Origin: Spirosoma foliorum
GTDB lineage: Bacteria; Bacteroidota; Bacteroidia; Cytophagales; Spirosomataceae
Length of the DNA: 64,000 nt
Direction of reading: 5' to 3'
Assembly: GCF_014117325.1 (NCBI RefSeq)
Contig: NZ_CP059732.1
Span: 8,197,501 to 8,261,500, forward strand
Part shown: in pieces, positions 25,222 to 33,613 of the stretch
Position numbering within the stretch: position 1 is the first letter of the stretch
Layout of the letters: every line of letters begins with the position of its first letter
Notes under the pieces: generated by a model
Database searches by the model: none
Seen by the model: the letters and a program-made list of their open reading frames with translations, nothing else
Told to the model about the DNA's origin: nothing
Made by a program: the position numbers and the translations under genes

Positions 25222-25229
25222 TATTTTTG
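25222..25229 (+). promoter_or_regulatory. -7 promoter box for eboA
   Basis: TATTTTTG fits TAnnTTTG and ends four bases before the ATG at 25234. The expected start site falls at or next to the start codon, so the transcript would be leaderless. Confidence 0.55.
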
Positions 25230-25233
25230 CATC

Positions 25234-25908
25234 ATGAATATCTCCCAGATGAGCCAAACGCTGTTTTATCTGATTGAACAGCAACCCAATTCTGAAAAAG
25301 CGGTAAACTACCTGCGCCAACAGGTGGATTCCTTTCACGCTAATCCGCAGGTTTCAGCGTTCTATCGTGTGTTTACGGCCTTACCTCGTTTTGTCGGGAA
25401 ACAGCAGGTTGAAGTGCCCGAAGACATGGCTTTTGCGTTGGAGCGTGTTCGGACGGGTTTTACCGTTACGGGCTGGACAATGGACCGACTGGCTCGCGTG
25501 TGGTGGCTGCTTCAACTGCCGGCCGATGACAAGGAGTTCTATTTTAACACCATCAGCCAGCTATTTAAAGCGGCTGAGATGAATGAATTAGTAGCGCTTT
25601 ATTCGGCGCTACCCGTGCTGGCTTATCCCGAATCGTGGAAATTTCAGGCAACAGAAGGTATTCGAAACAACATTGCTGATGTGCAATCGGCGATTATGTT
25701 ACATAATCCTTTCCCAGCCGATTACTTCGATGAACCAGCCTGGAATCAGTTGATTATGAAAGCGTTTTTTACCGATAAAGATGTCACGCAAATTATTGGG
25801 CTGAACGAACGCAACAACGCCCGACTGGCCCAAACGCTGGCTGATTTTGCCGCCGAACGCCGAGCTGCCGGGCGCAGTTTGCCGGAGCATATGGAGGAGT
25901 TGATGTAA
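25234..25908 (+). CDS. eboA: EboA-domain protein
   Basis: This 224-residue helical protein ends with the segment typical of EboA: MLHNPFPADYFDEPAWNQLI, then MKAFFTD and GLNERNNARLAQTLADFAAE. EboA belongs to the ebo (EDB) cluster, which in cyanobacteria and other bacteria helps move a metabolite precursor out of the cytoplasm; its exact biochemistry is unclear. eboB and eboC lie 1.6 and 2.6 kb downstream on the same strand, separated by two opposite-strand genes. The 3' end meets a perfect 39-bp inverted repeat. Confidence 0.82.
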   Translation: MNISQMSQTLFYLIEQQPNSEKAVNYLRQQVDSFHANPQVSAFYRVFTALPRFVGKQQVEVPEDMAFALERVRTGFTVTGWTMDRLARVWWLLQLPADDKEFYFNTISQLFKAAEMNELVALYSALPVLAYPESWKFQATEGIRNNIADVQSAIMLHNPFPADYFDEPAWNQLIMKAFFTDKDVTQIIGLNERNNARLAQTLADFAAERRAAGRSLPEHMEELM

Positions 25909-25909
25909 A

Positions 25910-26010
25910 TTTGGTTTACAGTTTTTGGTTTGAGGTTTACGGTGGGCTAGCGCGGGCAGTATTCGTGTGTCAGCCCACCGTAAACCTCAAACCAAAAACT
26001 GTAAACCAAA
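25910..26010. terminator. Perfect 39-bp palindrome filling a convergent gap
   Basis: Arms 25910-25948 and 25972-26010 are fully complementary. The element begins two bases after the eboA stop and ends directly at the stop codon of the convergent barrel gene (26011). The symmetry suits a bidirectional terminator. The arms contain repeated words GGTTTACAG, GGTTTGA and GGTTTACGG, like other palindromes of the window. Confidence 0.8.
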
Positions 26011-26664
26011 CTAATACCACCGATACACAAGCCCTGCCGATAGCATCAGCGAGGGGGCTGAGTTTTTTAGCAGGTCATAATTGAAAAATACATTCTGATA
26101 CTGCGCCTGAATTTCGGCACCAAACCCTTGTTCACGTCGGCCATAGTATTTCAAACCGATAGCAGGGGCAATGGCTCCTTTGAAGCCATTCTTCTGATCG
26201 GCGAGTGGGCCGAAATAGTTAGTGTAATCCACAAAAGCACCACCGCCTGCCATTTGTATGTAAGGCCGAATGGCAGCTGAGTTCTCCGCGAAGTAGTACG
26301 AGAGGGAAATCATCGCCGGAATGACGGACAAGGTTCGGGTTTGAACTGCCGAAATCGACTGATCTTCATACTGATACACTTGCCTTGGAAAGCGCTGATT
26401 AGCGTACTGATAGCCCGTTTTCAACCCTATTGAAAATCGTTTCGGAAATAGCCACTCAGCATCCAGAGCCAGGTTAGTTGGTGATATTTTGTTGATATAA
26501 TCCTGCTGGCTTCCCATTGGAAAAGCGACACCATACCGAGCTGAGATATTGAACGTGACATACCGGTCATAGATTGATGACTCCGGGTTGTATTCATTTT
26601 TGTATTGCGCCCAGGCCGACGTTGTCAGGCCAAGCAGCGCGATGACTGCAATGATCCGTTTCAT
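26011..26664 (-). CDS. Outer-membrane beta-barrel protein
   Basis: This 217-residue protein has a signal peptide (MKRIIAVIALLGLTTSAWAQ), then alternating amphipathic strands ending in an aromatic residue (SAGLVYRWY), as in small Bacteroidota barrels. Glycine-rich strand pairs (AAIRPYIQMAGGGAFVDY, GAIAPAIGLKYYG) fit an eight-stranded barrel. Function unknown. Its ATG overlaps the DUF4136 stop by four bases, so the two proteins are made together and may act together at the outer membrane. Confidence 0.78.
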   Translation of the reverse strand: MKRIIAVIALLGLTTSAWAQYKNEYNPESSIYDRYVTFNISARYGVAFPMGSQQDYINKISPTNLALDAEWLFPKRFSIGLKTGYQYANQRFPRQVYQYEDQSISAVQTRTLSVIPAMISLSYYFAENSAAIRPYIQMAGGGAFVDYTNYFGPLADQKNGFKGAIAPAIGLKYYGRREQGFGAEIQAQYQNVFFNYDLLKNSAPSLMLSAGLVYRWY

Positions 26665-27332
26665 AGTGTTTGGGTGGCCTTCAAATAAGGTGATTGATTG
26701 AAAATGGCAGTAGTTGCCAGATCGACAGCCTGCGTATCTGTCACGTCTGTTCCTCGAATTGTCGCATCAAAAATGACGTTCAATTGCTGCTGACCGTTAC
26801 TGGTTGTTGGCCGGTTTTTCAGATCAACGATCTGAATTTCCCAGTACTGATCCGTGACCTGATAGGTGTAATAGCTAGGATAATACGGCGAATAGCCATA
26901 CCCGCCGAAACCGCCATACCCCCAATAGTTTGAATAGTACGAATAAGGGTTTGACGAAATCCCCGTGTACTGATTGTTGACCCGTATAATGGCCACCCCC
27001 AAATCAGCTGTATCTCCCTTTGCTACTCGCTGAAACCCCCGACTGGTTAAGGCGCTCGCTACGTTCGTCACAAAGCGCGTTGAGATGCTGTTCTGCGCCA
27101 TCGCATAGGCATCATTCGACTCAACAATAACCGAATCGGGCAGGCTAAACGTTTTGTACTGACTGAAGTTTACCGATTGGTCGTAGTTTGTGATATAAAC
27201 GGGGCTATCGGCTGGGCTTAAATCATTGACCGCATTGTCGCGACAGGCAGTAAACCCGATACCAACCATCAGCAGCAGTAGTATCGCCCATAGGCTCCCT
27301 TTTTCTGACTTGCGTTGTTGAAGCATATTCAT
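26661..27332 (-). CDS. DUF4136 lipoprotein
   Basis: This 223-residue protein has a lipobox (LMVGIGFTAC, lipidated Cys near residue 30). The mature part follows DUF4136: DQSVNFSQYKTFSLPDS, a helix with a conserved RFVTNVASALTSRGFQRV segment, TADLGVAIIRVN, a Tyr/Gly-rich insert (YWGYGGFGGYGYSPYYPSYY) and EIQIVDLKNR. Members are outer-membrane lipoproteins of unknown job. It forms a two-gene unit with the barrel and sits inside the split ebo cluster on the other strand. Confidence 0.82.
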   Translation of the reverse strand: MNMLQQRKSEKGSLWAILLLLMVGIGFTACRDNAVNDLSPADSPVYITNYDQSVNFSQYKTFSLPDSVIVESNDAYAMAQNSISTRFVTNVASALTSRGFQRVAKGDTADLGVAIIRVNNQYTGISSNPYSYYSNYWGYGGFGGYGYSPYYPSYYTYQVTDQYWEIQIVDLKNRPTTSNGQQQLNVIFDATIRGTDVTDTQAVDLATTAIFNQSPYLKATQTL

Positions 27333-27554
27333 GATTACATTTGTTGTCTACCTATAAAACGAATAGACTACTCGGAGGTTTGCAAAAGTTGAATTAAAAT
27401 GTGGGTAAAAATCATCTGGCATAGGGCCAGATTTTTCGAGAACTTTGCCTGCCAAATCAAATGAGTAATGAAGAATGTTCAATGAATAATAGCTTATCAG
27501 CGCAATAGCCATTCATTAAGCATTACTGGTTATCCATTTTTAATAGACGTGAAT

Positions 27555-28487
27555 ATGGATTTTATGGATTCCATTCGGGGCATGTCGTTTTTCGATATGC
27601 ACGTCCACATGACCTCCCGAACTACTGACGATTATCAGGCTATGGCCGACGCGGGCGTAGTCGCTTTGATTGAACCTGCTTTCTGGCTGGGACAACCCCG
27701 CACGGGTGTTGATTCATTCCGGGATTATTTCGCTAGCCTGGTTGGCTGGGAGCGATTCCGGGCCTCGCAATTTGGTATTCGACATTATTGTACGATTGGA
27801 CTCAATTCGAAAGAAGCGAATCAGGAAGAATTAGCCGAGCAGGTTATGGAAATCCTGCCGTTGTTCATCTATAAAGAAGGGGTAGTTGGTGTTGGCGAAA
27901 TTGGTTTCGACGATCAAACAGCCGCCGAGGATAAATATTACCGAGCGCAACTGGATTTGGCGAAAGAGGCTGGTTTGCCGGTCCAAATCCACACCCCCCA
28001 CCGCGACAAAAAACAGGGTACCACCCGTAGTATGGACATTGCCCTGGAACATGGTCTGGATCCAGGCATGGTAATTGTCGATCATAACAATGAAGAAACA
28101 GTGCGCGAAGTGCTTGATCGGGGTTTCTGGGCGGGCTTTACCATCTATCCATTTACCAAAATGGGGAACGAACGGATGGTTGAGATTGTAAAACAGTACG
28201 GACCCGAACGCATCATGATCAACTCAGCCGCCGATTGGGGCATCAGTGATCCACTCGCTGTTCCAAAAACGGCTGCTTTGATGAAACAACGTGGTATTTC
28301 GGACGAAGCAATTAAACTGGTAACGTTCACCAATGCAGTAACGGCCTTTGCCCAAAGTGGTCAACTGAGTCTGGAAGATCTTACTCAACCAATAGGCATC
28401 GACCAAAGTCAACGGTACAACGGCAGCTCAATCCTCCGTGGAGGACAGGCACCACGAGTAGACAAGGAATCAACAATCATAAAATAG
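27555..28487 (+). CDS. eboB: TatD-like metal-dependent hydrolase EboB
   Basis: This 310-residue TIM-barrel hydrolase begins FFDMHVHMTSRTTDDYQAM (metal-binding HxH), then GVGEIGFDD (Glu), PVQIHTPHRDK (His), VDHNNEE and NSAADWGISDP (Asp). This order is that of amidohydrolase/TatD enzymes and suits EboB. The substrate is unknown. A GTG at 27549 is in frame, but the ATG at 27555 looks better. Palindromic repeats of the ATGAATAATG type lie before and after it. eboC follows after 71 bases. Confidence 0.83.
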   Translation: MDFMDSIRGMSFFDMHVHMTSRTTDDYQAMADAGVVALIEPAFWLGQPRTGVDSFRDYFASLVGWERFRASQFGIRHYCTIGLNSKEANQEELAEQVMEILPLFIYKEGVVGVGEIGFDDQTAAEDKYYRAQLDLAKEAGLPVQIHTPHRDKKQGTTRSMDIALEHGLDPGMVIVDHNNEETVREVLDRGFWAGFTIYPFTKMGNERMVEIVKQYGPERIMINSAADWGISDPLAVPKTAALMKQRGISDEAIKLVTFTNAVTAFAQSGQLSLEDLTQPIGIDQSQRYNGSSILRGGQAPRVDKESTIIK

Positions 28488-28559
28488 AATGTATGATATA
28501 TGATGTATAATGTATGACAAGTACTTATATCTACATCCTATATCATGCATCATACATTA
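28487..28559. repeat. Inverted repeat between eboB and eboC
   Basis: AATGTATGATATATGATGTA on the left and a near-complement (TATATCATGCATCATACATT) on the right, loop about 30 bases. It ends at the eboC start codon, so it may affect translation of eboC. Confidence 0.65.
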
Positions 28560-29434
28560 TGCTCAAGGCGCTTCTCTCCCTCACCCGTCCCGCGAATCTG
28601 GTAACAGCCGTTGCCGATGTACTAGCGGGGATGGCTATTGCGGGCTATTTTCTGATCCCTGATTCGTCGCCCGCACCCGCTGGCTGGCTTTCGCTGGCAA
28701 CGGTTGGCCTTTATGGAGGAGGAGTCGTTTTTAACGATGTGTTCGATGCCGAATTAGATGCCATCGAGCGCCCGGAACGCCCCATACCAAGTGGCATTGT
28801 TAGTAAATCGACGGCTATTGGACTAGGTATTGCCTTGCTAATTGTAGGAATTGGCGCTTCGTTTATGGTTAACCCGACGTCGGGTTTTCTGGCTATTGCC
28901 ATTTCCATTGCATCGCTGGTTTACGACCGTTTCGGGAAACACCACAATTTGCTGGGGCCAGTTAATATGGGCTTGTGCCGGGGGCTGAATTTGCTATTGG
29001 GTGTCAGTATCTTGCCCGATCAGGTGCTGCCCTGGGCTTGGGTCGGGCTAGTTCCGATTGCGTATATTGCCGCCATCACCATGATTAGCCGGGGAGAAGT
29101 GCATGGCGGAAGTCCGACTACCCTGCGCTTTGCAGGTATTTTATATGCCCTTGTGATTGGTTGTGTAGCCGCACTGGCGCAACGCCAGCAACAATTGGGT
29201 ACAGCTTTGCCATTTTTGGCCCTGTTTGGCTACTATATTTTTCCGCCCCTCTGGCGTGCGGTTAAAGAACCCGTTGGCAAAAATATAGGAATGGCCGTTA
29301 AAGCAGGTGTCTTATCCCTGATTGTGATGAATGCCGCCTGGGTAGCGGCTTTTGCCAACTTCCCAATGGCTTTTCTGGTGTTCTGTTTATTACCGCTGTC
29401 GCGGTTTCTGGCGAAAGCATTTGCTGTGACATAA
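28559..29434 (+). CDS. eboC: UbiA-family prenyltransferase EboC
   Basis: This 291-residue membrane protein has about eight helices. The two Asp-rich motifs of UbiA enzymes are present: FNDVFDAELDAIERPERPIP (about 58-77) and SLVYDRFGK (about 122). It probably transfers a prenyl group to a small acceptor in the inner membrane. In ebo clusters this gene is eboC. eboD, eboE and eboF, which usually follow, are not found; the next gene is convergent. I prefer the ATG at 28559, because upstream codons lie in a palindromic repeat. Confidence 0.82.
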   Translation: MLKALLSLTRPANLVTAVADVLAGMAIAGYFLIPDSSPAPAGWLSLATVGLYGGGVVFNDVFDAELDAIERPERPIPSGIVSKSTAIGLGIALLIVGIGASFMVNPTSGFLAIAISIASLVYDRFGKHHNLLGPVNMGLCRGLNLLLGVSILPDQVLPWAWVGLVPIAYIAAITMISRGEVHGGSPTTLRFAGILYALVIGCVAALAQRQQQLGTALPFLALFGYYIFPPLWRAVKEPVGKNIGMAVKAGVLSLIVMNAAWVAAFANFPMAFLVFCLLPLSRFLAKAFAVT

Positions 29435-29436
29435 AC

Positions 29437-29506
29437 GTAACGCGGACATCCTGTCCGCATGACTCTACATGAACTAGTAGCCATGCGGACAGGATGTCCG
29501 CGTTAC
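29437..29506. terminator. Perfect 25-bp palindrome between convergent genes
   Basis: Arms 29437-29461 and 29482-29506 are exact complements. Each arm contains a smaller palindrome (GCGGACAtccTGTCCGC). It sits between the stops of eboC (29434) and the bacilliredoxin gene (29519) and can serve both as a terminator. Confidence 0.8.
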
Positions 29507-29518
29507 TCACTGCACTAA

Positions 29519-29950
29519 TTACGCGTTAGCTGGCGTACAAAACTCTTCCAGCGCCATTTCGAGGTGTTGGGCAATCATCTGTGCCGAACGGCCTTCAATG
29601 TGGTGCCGCTCAATGAAATGCACTAATTCGCCATCTTTGAAAATACCAATAGCTGGCGATGATGGAGGATAAGGTAACAGATACTCCCGCATTTTAGCGA
29701 CCGCATCCAGATCACCACCGGCAAATACAGTCACCATTTTGTCGGGTTTCACGGCACTGGCAGCTAAAGCCGCTTTCACACCTGGACGAGCCGCACCAGC
29801 TGCACAACCACATACCGAATTCACGACAACAAGCATAGTGCCTTCGGCATTTTCCATTGTGTTCACCACTGCATCGGCAGTCGTTAATTCTTCAAACCCA
29901 ACGCTGGTCAGGTCTTCCCGCATTGGGACAAGCAAATGAGGAGGATACAT
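29519..29950 (-). CDS. BrxA/BrxB-type bacilliredoxin
   Basis: This 143-residue thioredoxin-fold protein of the YphP/YqiW family has the redox motif SVCGCAAGAARPG (Cys-Gly-Cys, about residue 53). Family members remove bacillithiol from oxidised cysteines. The typical YPPHLLVPMREDLTSVGFEEL start and AIGIFKDGELVHFIERHHIEG core are present. It closes the Fe-S assembly gene row on the minus strand, a setting that fits protection or repair of thiol proteins. Confidence 0.88.
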   Translation of the reverse strand: MYPPHLLVPMREDLTSVGFEELTTADAVVNTMENAEGTMLVVVNSVCGCAAGAARPGVKAALAASAVKPDKMVTVFAGGDLDAVAKMREYLLPYPPSSPAIGIFKDGELVHFIERHHIEGRSAQMIAQHLEMALEEFCTPANA

Positions 29951-30058
29951 AATTTTATTTACGATTTTTTATTTACGATTTACGATTTGGGAAGAGATCT
30001 CGAACTTGAATTACGACACAACCTAAATTGCACATCGTAATTCATACTTCGTAAATCA
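29951..30058. repeat. A/T-rich word repeats with partial inverted symmetry
   Basis: TTTACGATTTTTTATTTACG and TTACGATTTGGG on the left face ACATCGTAATTCAT and TTCGTAAATCAC on the right. The symmetry is imperfect. It lies between the sufT-like and bacilliredoxin genes. Confidence 0.5.
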
Positions 30059-30367
30059 CATAAATCCCAGTTCTAATTTAGCTACTTCCGACATAAGTTC
30101 GGTAGAGTAGGGGGGATCGAAGGTCAGTTCAACGCTTACATCGTTGACACCGTCAATAGCCCGTACTTTCTCTTCGATCTCAGCAGGAATAGAACCTGCT
30201 GAAGGGCAAGAAGGCGAGGTCAGCGTCATCAGAATATAGACGTTGTTGACCGGAAATATCTTGATATCGTAAATCAGCCCCAGCTCGTATACATCCACCG
30301 GAATCTCGGGGTCATACACACCCTTAAGCGCTAATACGACTTGTTCTTTTAATTCTTCGTCTGTCAT
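30056..30367 (-). CDS. SufT-like / MIP18-family (DUF59) protein
   Basis: This 103-residue protein is a single DUF59 domain: VYDPEIPVDVYELGLIYDI, then TLTSPSCPSAGSIP with the conserved Cys, and VSVELTFDPPYSTELMSE. Such proteins help Fe-S cluster maturation or carry clusters to targets, and they commonly lie in suf operons, as here just after sufE (19 bases). It acts in the cytoplasm. Confidence 0.88.
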   Translation of the reverse strand: MTDEELKEQVVLALKGVYDPEIPVDVYELGLIYDIKIFPVNNVYILMTLTSPSCPSAGSIPAEIEEKVRAIDGVNDVSVELTFDPPYSTELMSEVAKLELGFM

Positions 30368-30386
30368 TTTCTTCTTTTCTTAAAGA

Positions 30387-30851
30387 CTATGCTTCTTGGC
30401 CTGAATACTCGCGTCCGTAAGCTTTCATTCGTTCAACCATTGATGCCAAGCCACCAGTTCTTCTTGAGGAAATGAAGCTTTGCATGCCAATTTTATCAAT
30501 AAAATATAGGTTAGCATTAGCAATTTCCTCAGGCTTTGCACCTGATAAAGCACGAATAAGAAGGCTAATTATACCCTTTGAAATTTTTGCATATTGGTCG
30601 CCATCACCACTAAAATACAGCTTATCATCTTGCATTCTAGCGGTTAACCAGACAACAGACTGACAACCAAAGATTCTATTATCTTCAGTTTTATCTGATT
30701 CAGGCATTGATGGTAATTTTTGACCTAAGTCCATTATATAATCCGTCTTCTGAAGTAATCTCTCGCTCAGATCGAATCCAACTTCCTTAAGCTCATTATC
30801 GAGGGAGTCGAACTCCTCAATGATCTCGTCCTGCTTTTCGTTAATTGTCAT
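30387..30851 (-). CDS. sufE: SufE-family sulfur acceptor
   Basis: This 154-residue protein is SufE-like: DKTEDNRIFGCQSVVWLTAR holds the sulfur-accepting Cys (about residue 63), and GIISLLIRALSGAKPEEI and IGMQSFISSRRTGGLASMVE match the second half. It takes persulfide sulfur from SufS and passes it to the SufBCD scaffold. The start overlaps the upstream small gene by 11 bases. This gene and that neighbour are visibly more A+T-rich than sufS and sufD. Confidence 0.9.
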   Translation of the reverse strand: MTINEKQDEIIEEFDSLDNELKEVGFDLSERLLQKTDYIMDLGQKLPSMPESDKTEDNRIFGCQSVVWLTARMQDDKLYFSGDGDQYAKISKGIISLLIRALSGAKPEEIANANLYFIDKIGMQSFISSRRTGGLASMVERMKAYGREYSGQEA

Positions 30852-31266
30852 TTAGGTTTGCTTTAGCTTTCAGACCTGTAATGTACTCTCTCATTTCACG
30901 CATAACTTGCTCATGAGGTGTTCCTATTTCTTCAACAGTCTCCGCAACTCCTTTCTGTATCTGAAAAATGAAGTCAATATGATCGTACAATTGTAGAAGG
31001 CTAACTTTTTTAGGTAACGTCTTTAACGTACTAATCAACTCTTGCAAGTCAATAACTCCGTCTTTGTTATTCTGAAACGCTTTATAAACCCATACGGCTT
31101 GAATGTCTTCATTTTCTAAGTCAGGATATTTAGCTAGAATTAGATCGTGAGAGGTTCGAAGCATCAACTCATAATGTACTTGCTCAACGGTTATTGTGGT
31201 ACTGCGAATTGTGGGCAATACATTAGGAGTATCAGGCTCATTAATGCGTTTTAGTAACTTTATCAT
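30841..31266 (-). CDS. Small helical protein in the suf row, EF-hand-like motif
   Basis: This 141-residue protein is not one I can name. LILAKYPDLENEDIQAVWVY resembles a helix pair found in DUF433-type antitoxins. The stretch QNNKDGVIDLQEL follows the EF-hand loop spacing (Asn3, Asp5, Gly6, Ile8, Asp9, Glu12), but position 1 is Gln instead of Asp. It starts two bases after sufS ends and overlaps sufE by 11 bases, so it is translated with them. Its A+T-rich sequence suggests later arrival. A regulator or sulfur-relay helper would fit the place; this is inference. Confidence 0.6.
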   Translation of the reverse strand: MIKLLKRINEPDTPNVLPTIRSTTITVEQVHYELMLRTSHDLILAKYPDLENEDIQAVWVYKAFQNNKDGVIDLQELISTLKTLPKKVSLLQLYDHIDFIFQIQKGVAETVEEIGTPHEQVMREMREYITGLKAKANLNDN

Positions 31267-31268
31267 CT

Positions 31269-32486
31269 TTACAACATCATTTTCTGAACCCGACGCAACC
31301 CTACTACCAGTCGGTCAACCTCATCTCTGGTGTTATAAACCGCAAAGGAGGCCCGCGTAGTTCCGGCAATACCCAGACGTTGCATCAAAGGCATGGTGCA
31401 GTGATGACCCGTCCGAACGGCGATACCCTGCTGGTCTAAAATGACACCAATATCCTGGTGGTGAATACCGTCCAGCACAAAGGAAATAACGCCGATTTTA
31501 TCCTTAGCCTGCCCTATAATTCGTAACCCGTCCAATTCACTCAACTGCGCCGTTGCGTATTGGAGCAGGTCGTTTTCGTGAGCGGCAATGTTCTCTTTAC
31601 CTAAAGCTGCCATGTACTCAAGGGCCGTTTTAACCGCTACTACATCGGCAATGTTAGGGGTGCCCGCTTCAAACTTGTAGGGCAGATCGCTATAGGTTGT
31701 TTTCGCAAACGTGACCTCCTTTATCATCTCACCACCACCTCGGTACGGCGGCATGGCGTCCAGTATATCCTTCTTGCCATAGAGGACTCCCATGCCTGTC
31801 GGGCCGTAAAGTTTATGGGCCGAGAGTACATAGAAATCGGCATCGAGTGCCTGAACGTCGAGTTCAAGATGGGAACTGGCTTGTGCCCCGTCGATCAGGA
31901 CAACGGCGCCAACTTCGTGGGCTTTGTCGATGATGAATTTGACAGGGTTGATGGTTCCCAACGAATTGGAAACGTGTACGCAGGAAACGAATTTGGTTTT
32001 TTCGGATAGTAGTTTTTCGTACTCATCCAGCAATAACTCGCCTTCGTCGTTTATTGGAATAACTTTCAGAATGCAGCCCTTTTCTTCACAGAGCATCTGC
32101 CAGGGAACGATGTTGGAGTGGTGCTCCATCGTTGAAACAATGATCTCATCGCCTGCTTTCAGAAAATTCCGCCCATAACTCTGAGCCACTAGGTTGATAC
32201 CATCGGTGGTACCATAGGTGAAGATGATTTCCTGCCAGTGTTTGGCATTCAAAAAGGACTGAACCGCCCGGCGTGAGGCTTCGAAGGCAGCGGTTGCCTG
32301 CTCCGCCAAGTGGTGAATTCCCCGGTGAATGTTGGCATTGTAGCCCTCGTAGTATTGGGTCAGGGCATTAATAACCGGCAGCGGCTTCTGATTGGTAGCG
32401 GCATTGTCGAAATAGACCAACGGACGACCGTTAATTTCCTGATCAAGTATTGGGAAATCCTGACGAATCCGTTGAATATCAAGCAT
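31269..32486 (-). CDS. sufS: Cysteine desulfurase SufS
   Basis: This protein of about 405 residues is a PLP-dependent class II desulfurase. It has VYFDNAATNQKP, the His of STMEHHSN, the PLP Lys in SAHKLYGPTGMGVLYG, and the catalytic Cys in VRTGHHCTMPLM (about 363). It removes sulfur from cysteine and hands it to SufE, encoded two genes on. The ATG at 32486 (MLDIQRIRQDFPIL) matches the family start; ATG 32507 and a distal start at 32561 are less likely. Confidence 0.94.
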   Translation of the reverse strand: MLDIQRIRQDFPILDQEINGRPLVYFDNAATNQKPLPVINALTQYYEGYNANIHRGIHHLAEQATAAFEASRRAVQSFLNAKHWQEIIFTYGTTDGINLVAQSYGRNFLKAGDEIIVSTMEHHSNIVPWQMLCEEKGCILKVIPINDEGELLLDEYEKLLSEKTKFVSCVHVSNSLGTINPVKFIIDKAHEVGAVVLIDGAQASSHLELDVQALDADFYVLSAHKLYGPTGMGVLYGKKDILDAMPPYRGGGEMIKEVTFAKTTYSDLPYKFEAGTPNIADVVAVKTALEYMAALGKENIAAHENDLLQYATAQLSELDGLRIIGQAKDKIGVISFVLDGIHHQDIGVILDQQGIAVRTGHHCTMPLMQRLGIAGTTRASFAVYNTRDEVDRLVVGLRRVQKMML

Positions 32487-32603
32487 ATTATCTATGGCTA
32501 GTTGCATGGAGTATTCGCGAAGAGAGGAATAAACTAAACATAACGCTGACAAAAGAGTCATCCGTAAAACGCAAATCGAGTACGGTTAGGTTCGGTCGGT
32601 CGC

Positions 32604-33524
32604 CTATCGTTTTCGTAAAACAATCACCTGATTTCGTAGCGTTCGATTCTGCTTGAAATTATCGTCGGCCATGAGTACTAATGTCTGGTGTTGCTCGTCG
32701 GCCCAGGCCATTGCTTCGAGGTTGCAGACGTTGCCCGGAAACTGGCGGTTAAAATCGAAGGCCAGTTCTTTGGTTAACGTATGGGTTTGCTCATTGGGCG
32801 TGGCTATGTATAAATTGGCCGTCACCCGTTTTTGACTAGCATCGTAGCATCGTTCCAATACCAGTACGCGCTGATCATCAATGGCTAATATTTCCGAAAT
32901 ACCACCTACGCGCTCTTCTCCTTGTGCAAAAGTACAACGATTGATCGGATAGGCGAAGCGTTCGACAACCGGATCGGCAGCGAGCGGATTTGGATAGCGA
33001 AAGAATGTAATCGTATCCTGACTTATGCGTGTTTCGCCTTCCCAGCCCGCTTCGGGAGCTACCCATAAAGCGCCTGTAGAGGTCATAGCCAGCCCTTCCA
33101 ACCCTTTGTTCGGAGCTGCGAGCGGTATTTTTAATAAAATCTGACTGGTGCTATCACGAACGGCTTTTCCATAAAGTACCGACGTAACAAATTCATGTTC
33201 GTCAGTCCAGAAATACGTGCTGCTTTGTGTATTGTAGCGGATACTTTCAAACCAGAACGGGGTTTTCTGAGCCAGTTTCAGGTGTGAGTCATCCCGTAAG
33301 TCGCGGATAGTTTTGATGTTCGTAAAGACAAAATGCCAGCCACGGTCGCTCACAAAATGCCACTCGCCTGTAGACGGAACAATTTCGAGACCTGAGATTC
33401 CCCGGAGGCTATCCCGAACTAATGGCAAGGTTAATGAATCTCCTTCAAAAGTAAACTGAAGGCTTTGTCCGAATGCAGCACCACCAAGAGTGAGAAATAG
33501 AGTAAGTACAAGTAGTTGTCTCAT
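32604..33524 (-). CDS. Secreted esterase-like / phytase-like propeller protein
   Basis: This 306-residue protein has a signal peptide (MRQLLVLTLFLTLGGAAFGQ). The mature part fits the esterase-like phytase family, a predicted beta-propeller: LRGISGLEIVPSTGEWHFVS, NKGLEGLAMTSTGALWVAPE, ERVGGISEILAIDDQRVLVL and VCNLEAMAWADEQ. Enzyme activity is uncertain. It is inserted in the suf row between sufD and sufS, though its function does not look related. A start at 33599 would add residues encoded by a palindromic repeat, so I chose the ATG at 33524. Confidence 0.8.
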   Translation of the reverse strand: MRQLLVLTLFLTLGGAAFGQSLQFTFEGDSLTLPLVRDSLRGISGLEIVPSTGEWHFVSDRGWHFVFTNIKTIRDLRDDSHLKLAQKTPFWFESIRYNTQSSTYFWTDEHEFVTSVLYGKAVRDSTSQILLKIPLAAPNKGLEGLAMTSTGALWVAPEAGWEGETRISQDTITFFRYPNPLAADPVVERFAYPINRCTFAQGEERVGGISEILAIDDQRVLVLERCYDASQKRVTANLYIATPNEQTHTLTKELAFDFNRQFPGNVCNLEAMAWADEQHQTLVLMADDNFKQNRTLRNQVIVLRKR

Positions 33525-33525
33525 A

Positions 33526-33607
33526 TAGAAATGAATAATGGATAATGTAGAATGAATAACGATTATCGGACGAACCATTATCCATTCTGCATTATCCATT
33601 ATTCATT
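33526..33607. repeat. ATGAATAATGGATAATG inverted repeat
   Basis: AATGAATAATGGATAATG on the left and CATTATCCATTATTCATT on the right are complementary; the middle holds further variants of the word. It lies between sufD and the phytase-like gene. Confidence 0.75.
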
Positions 33608-33613
33608 AACGAT

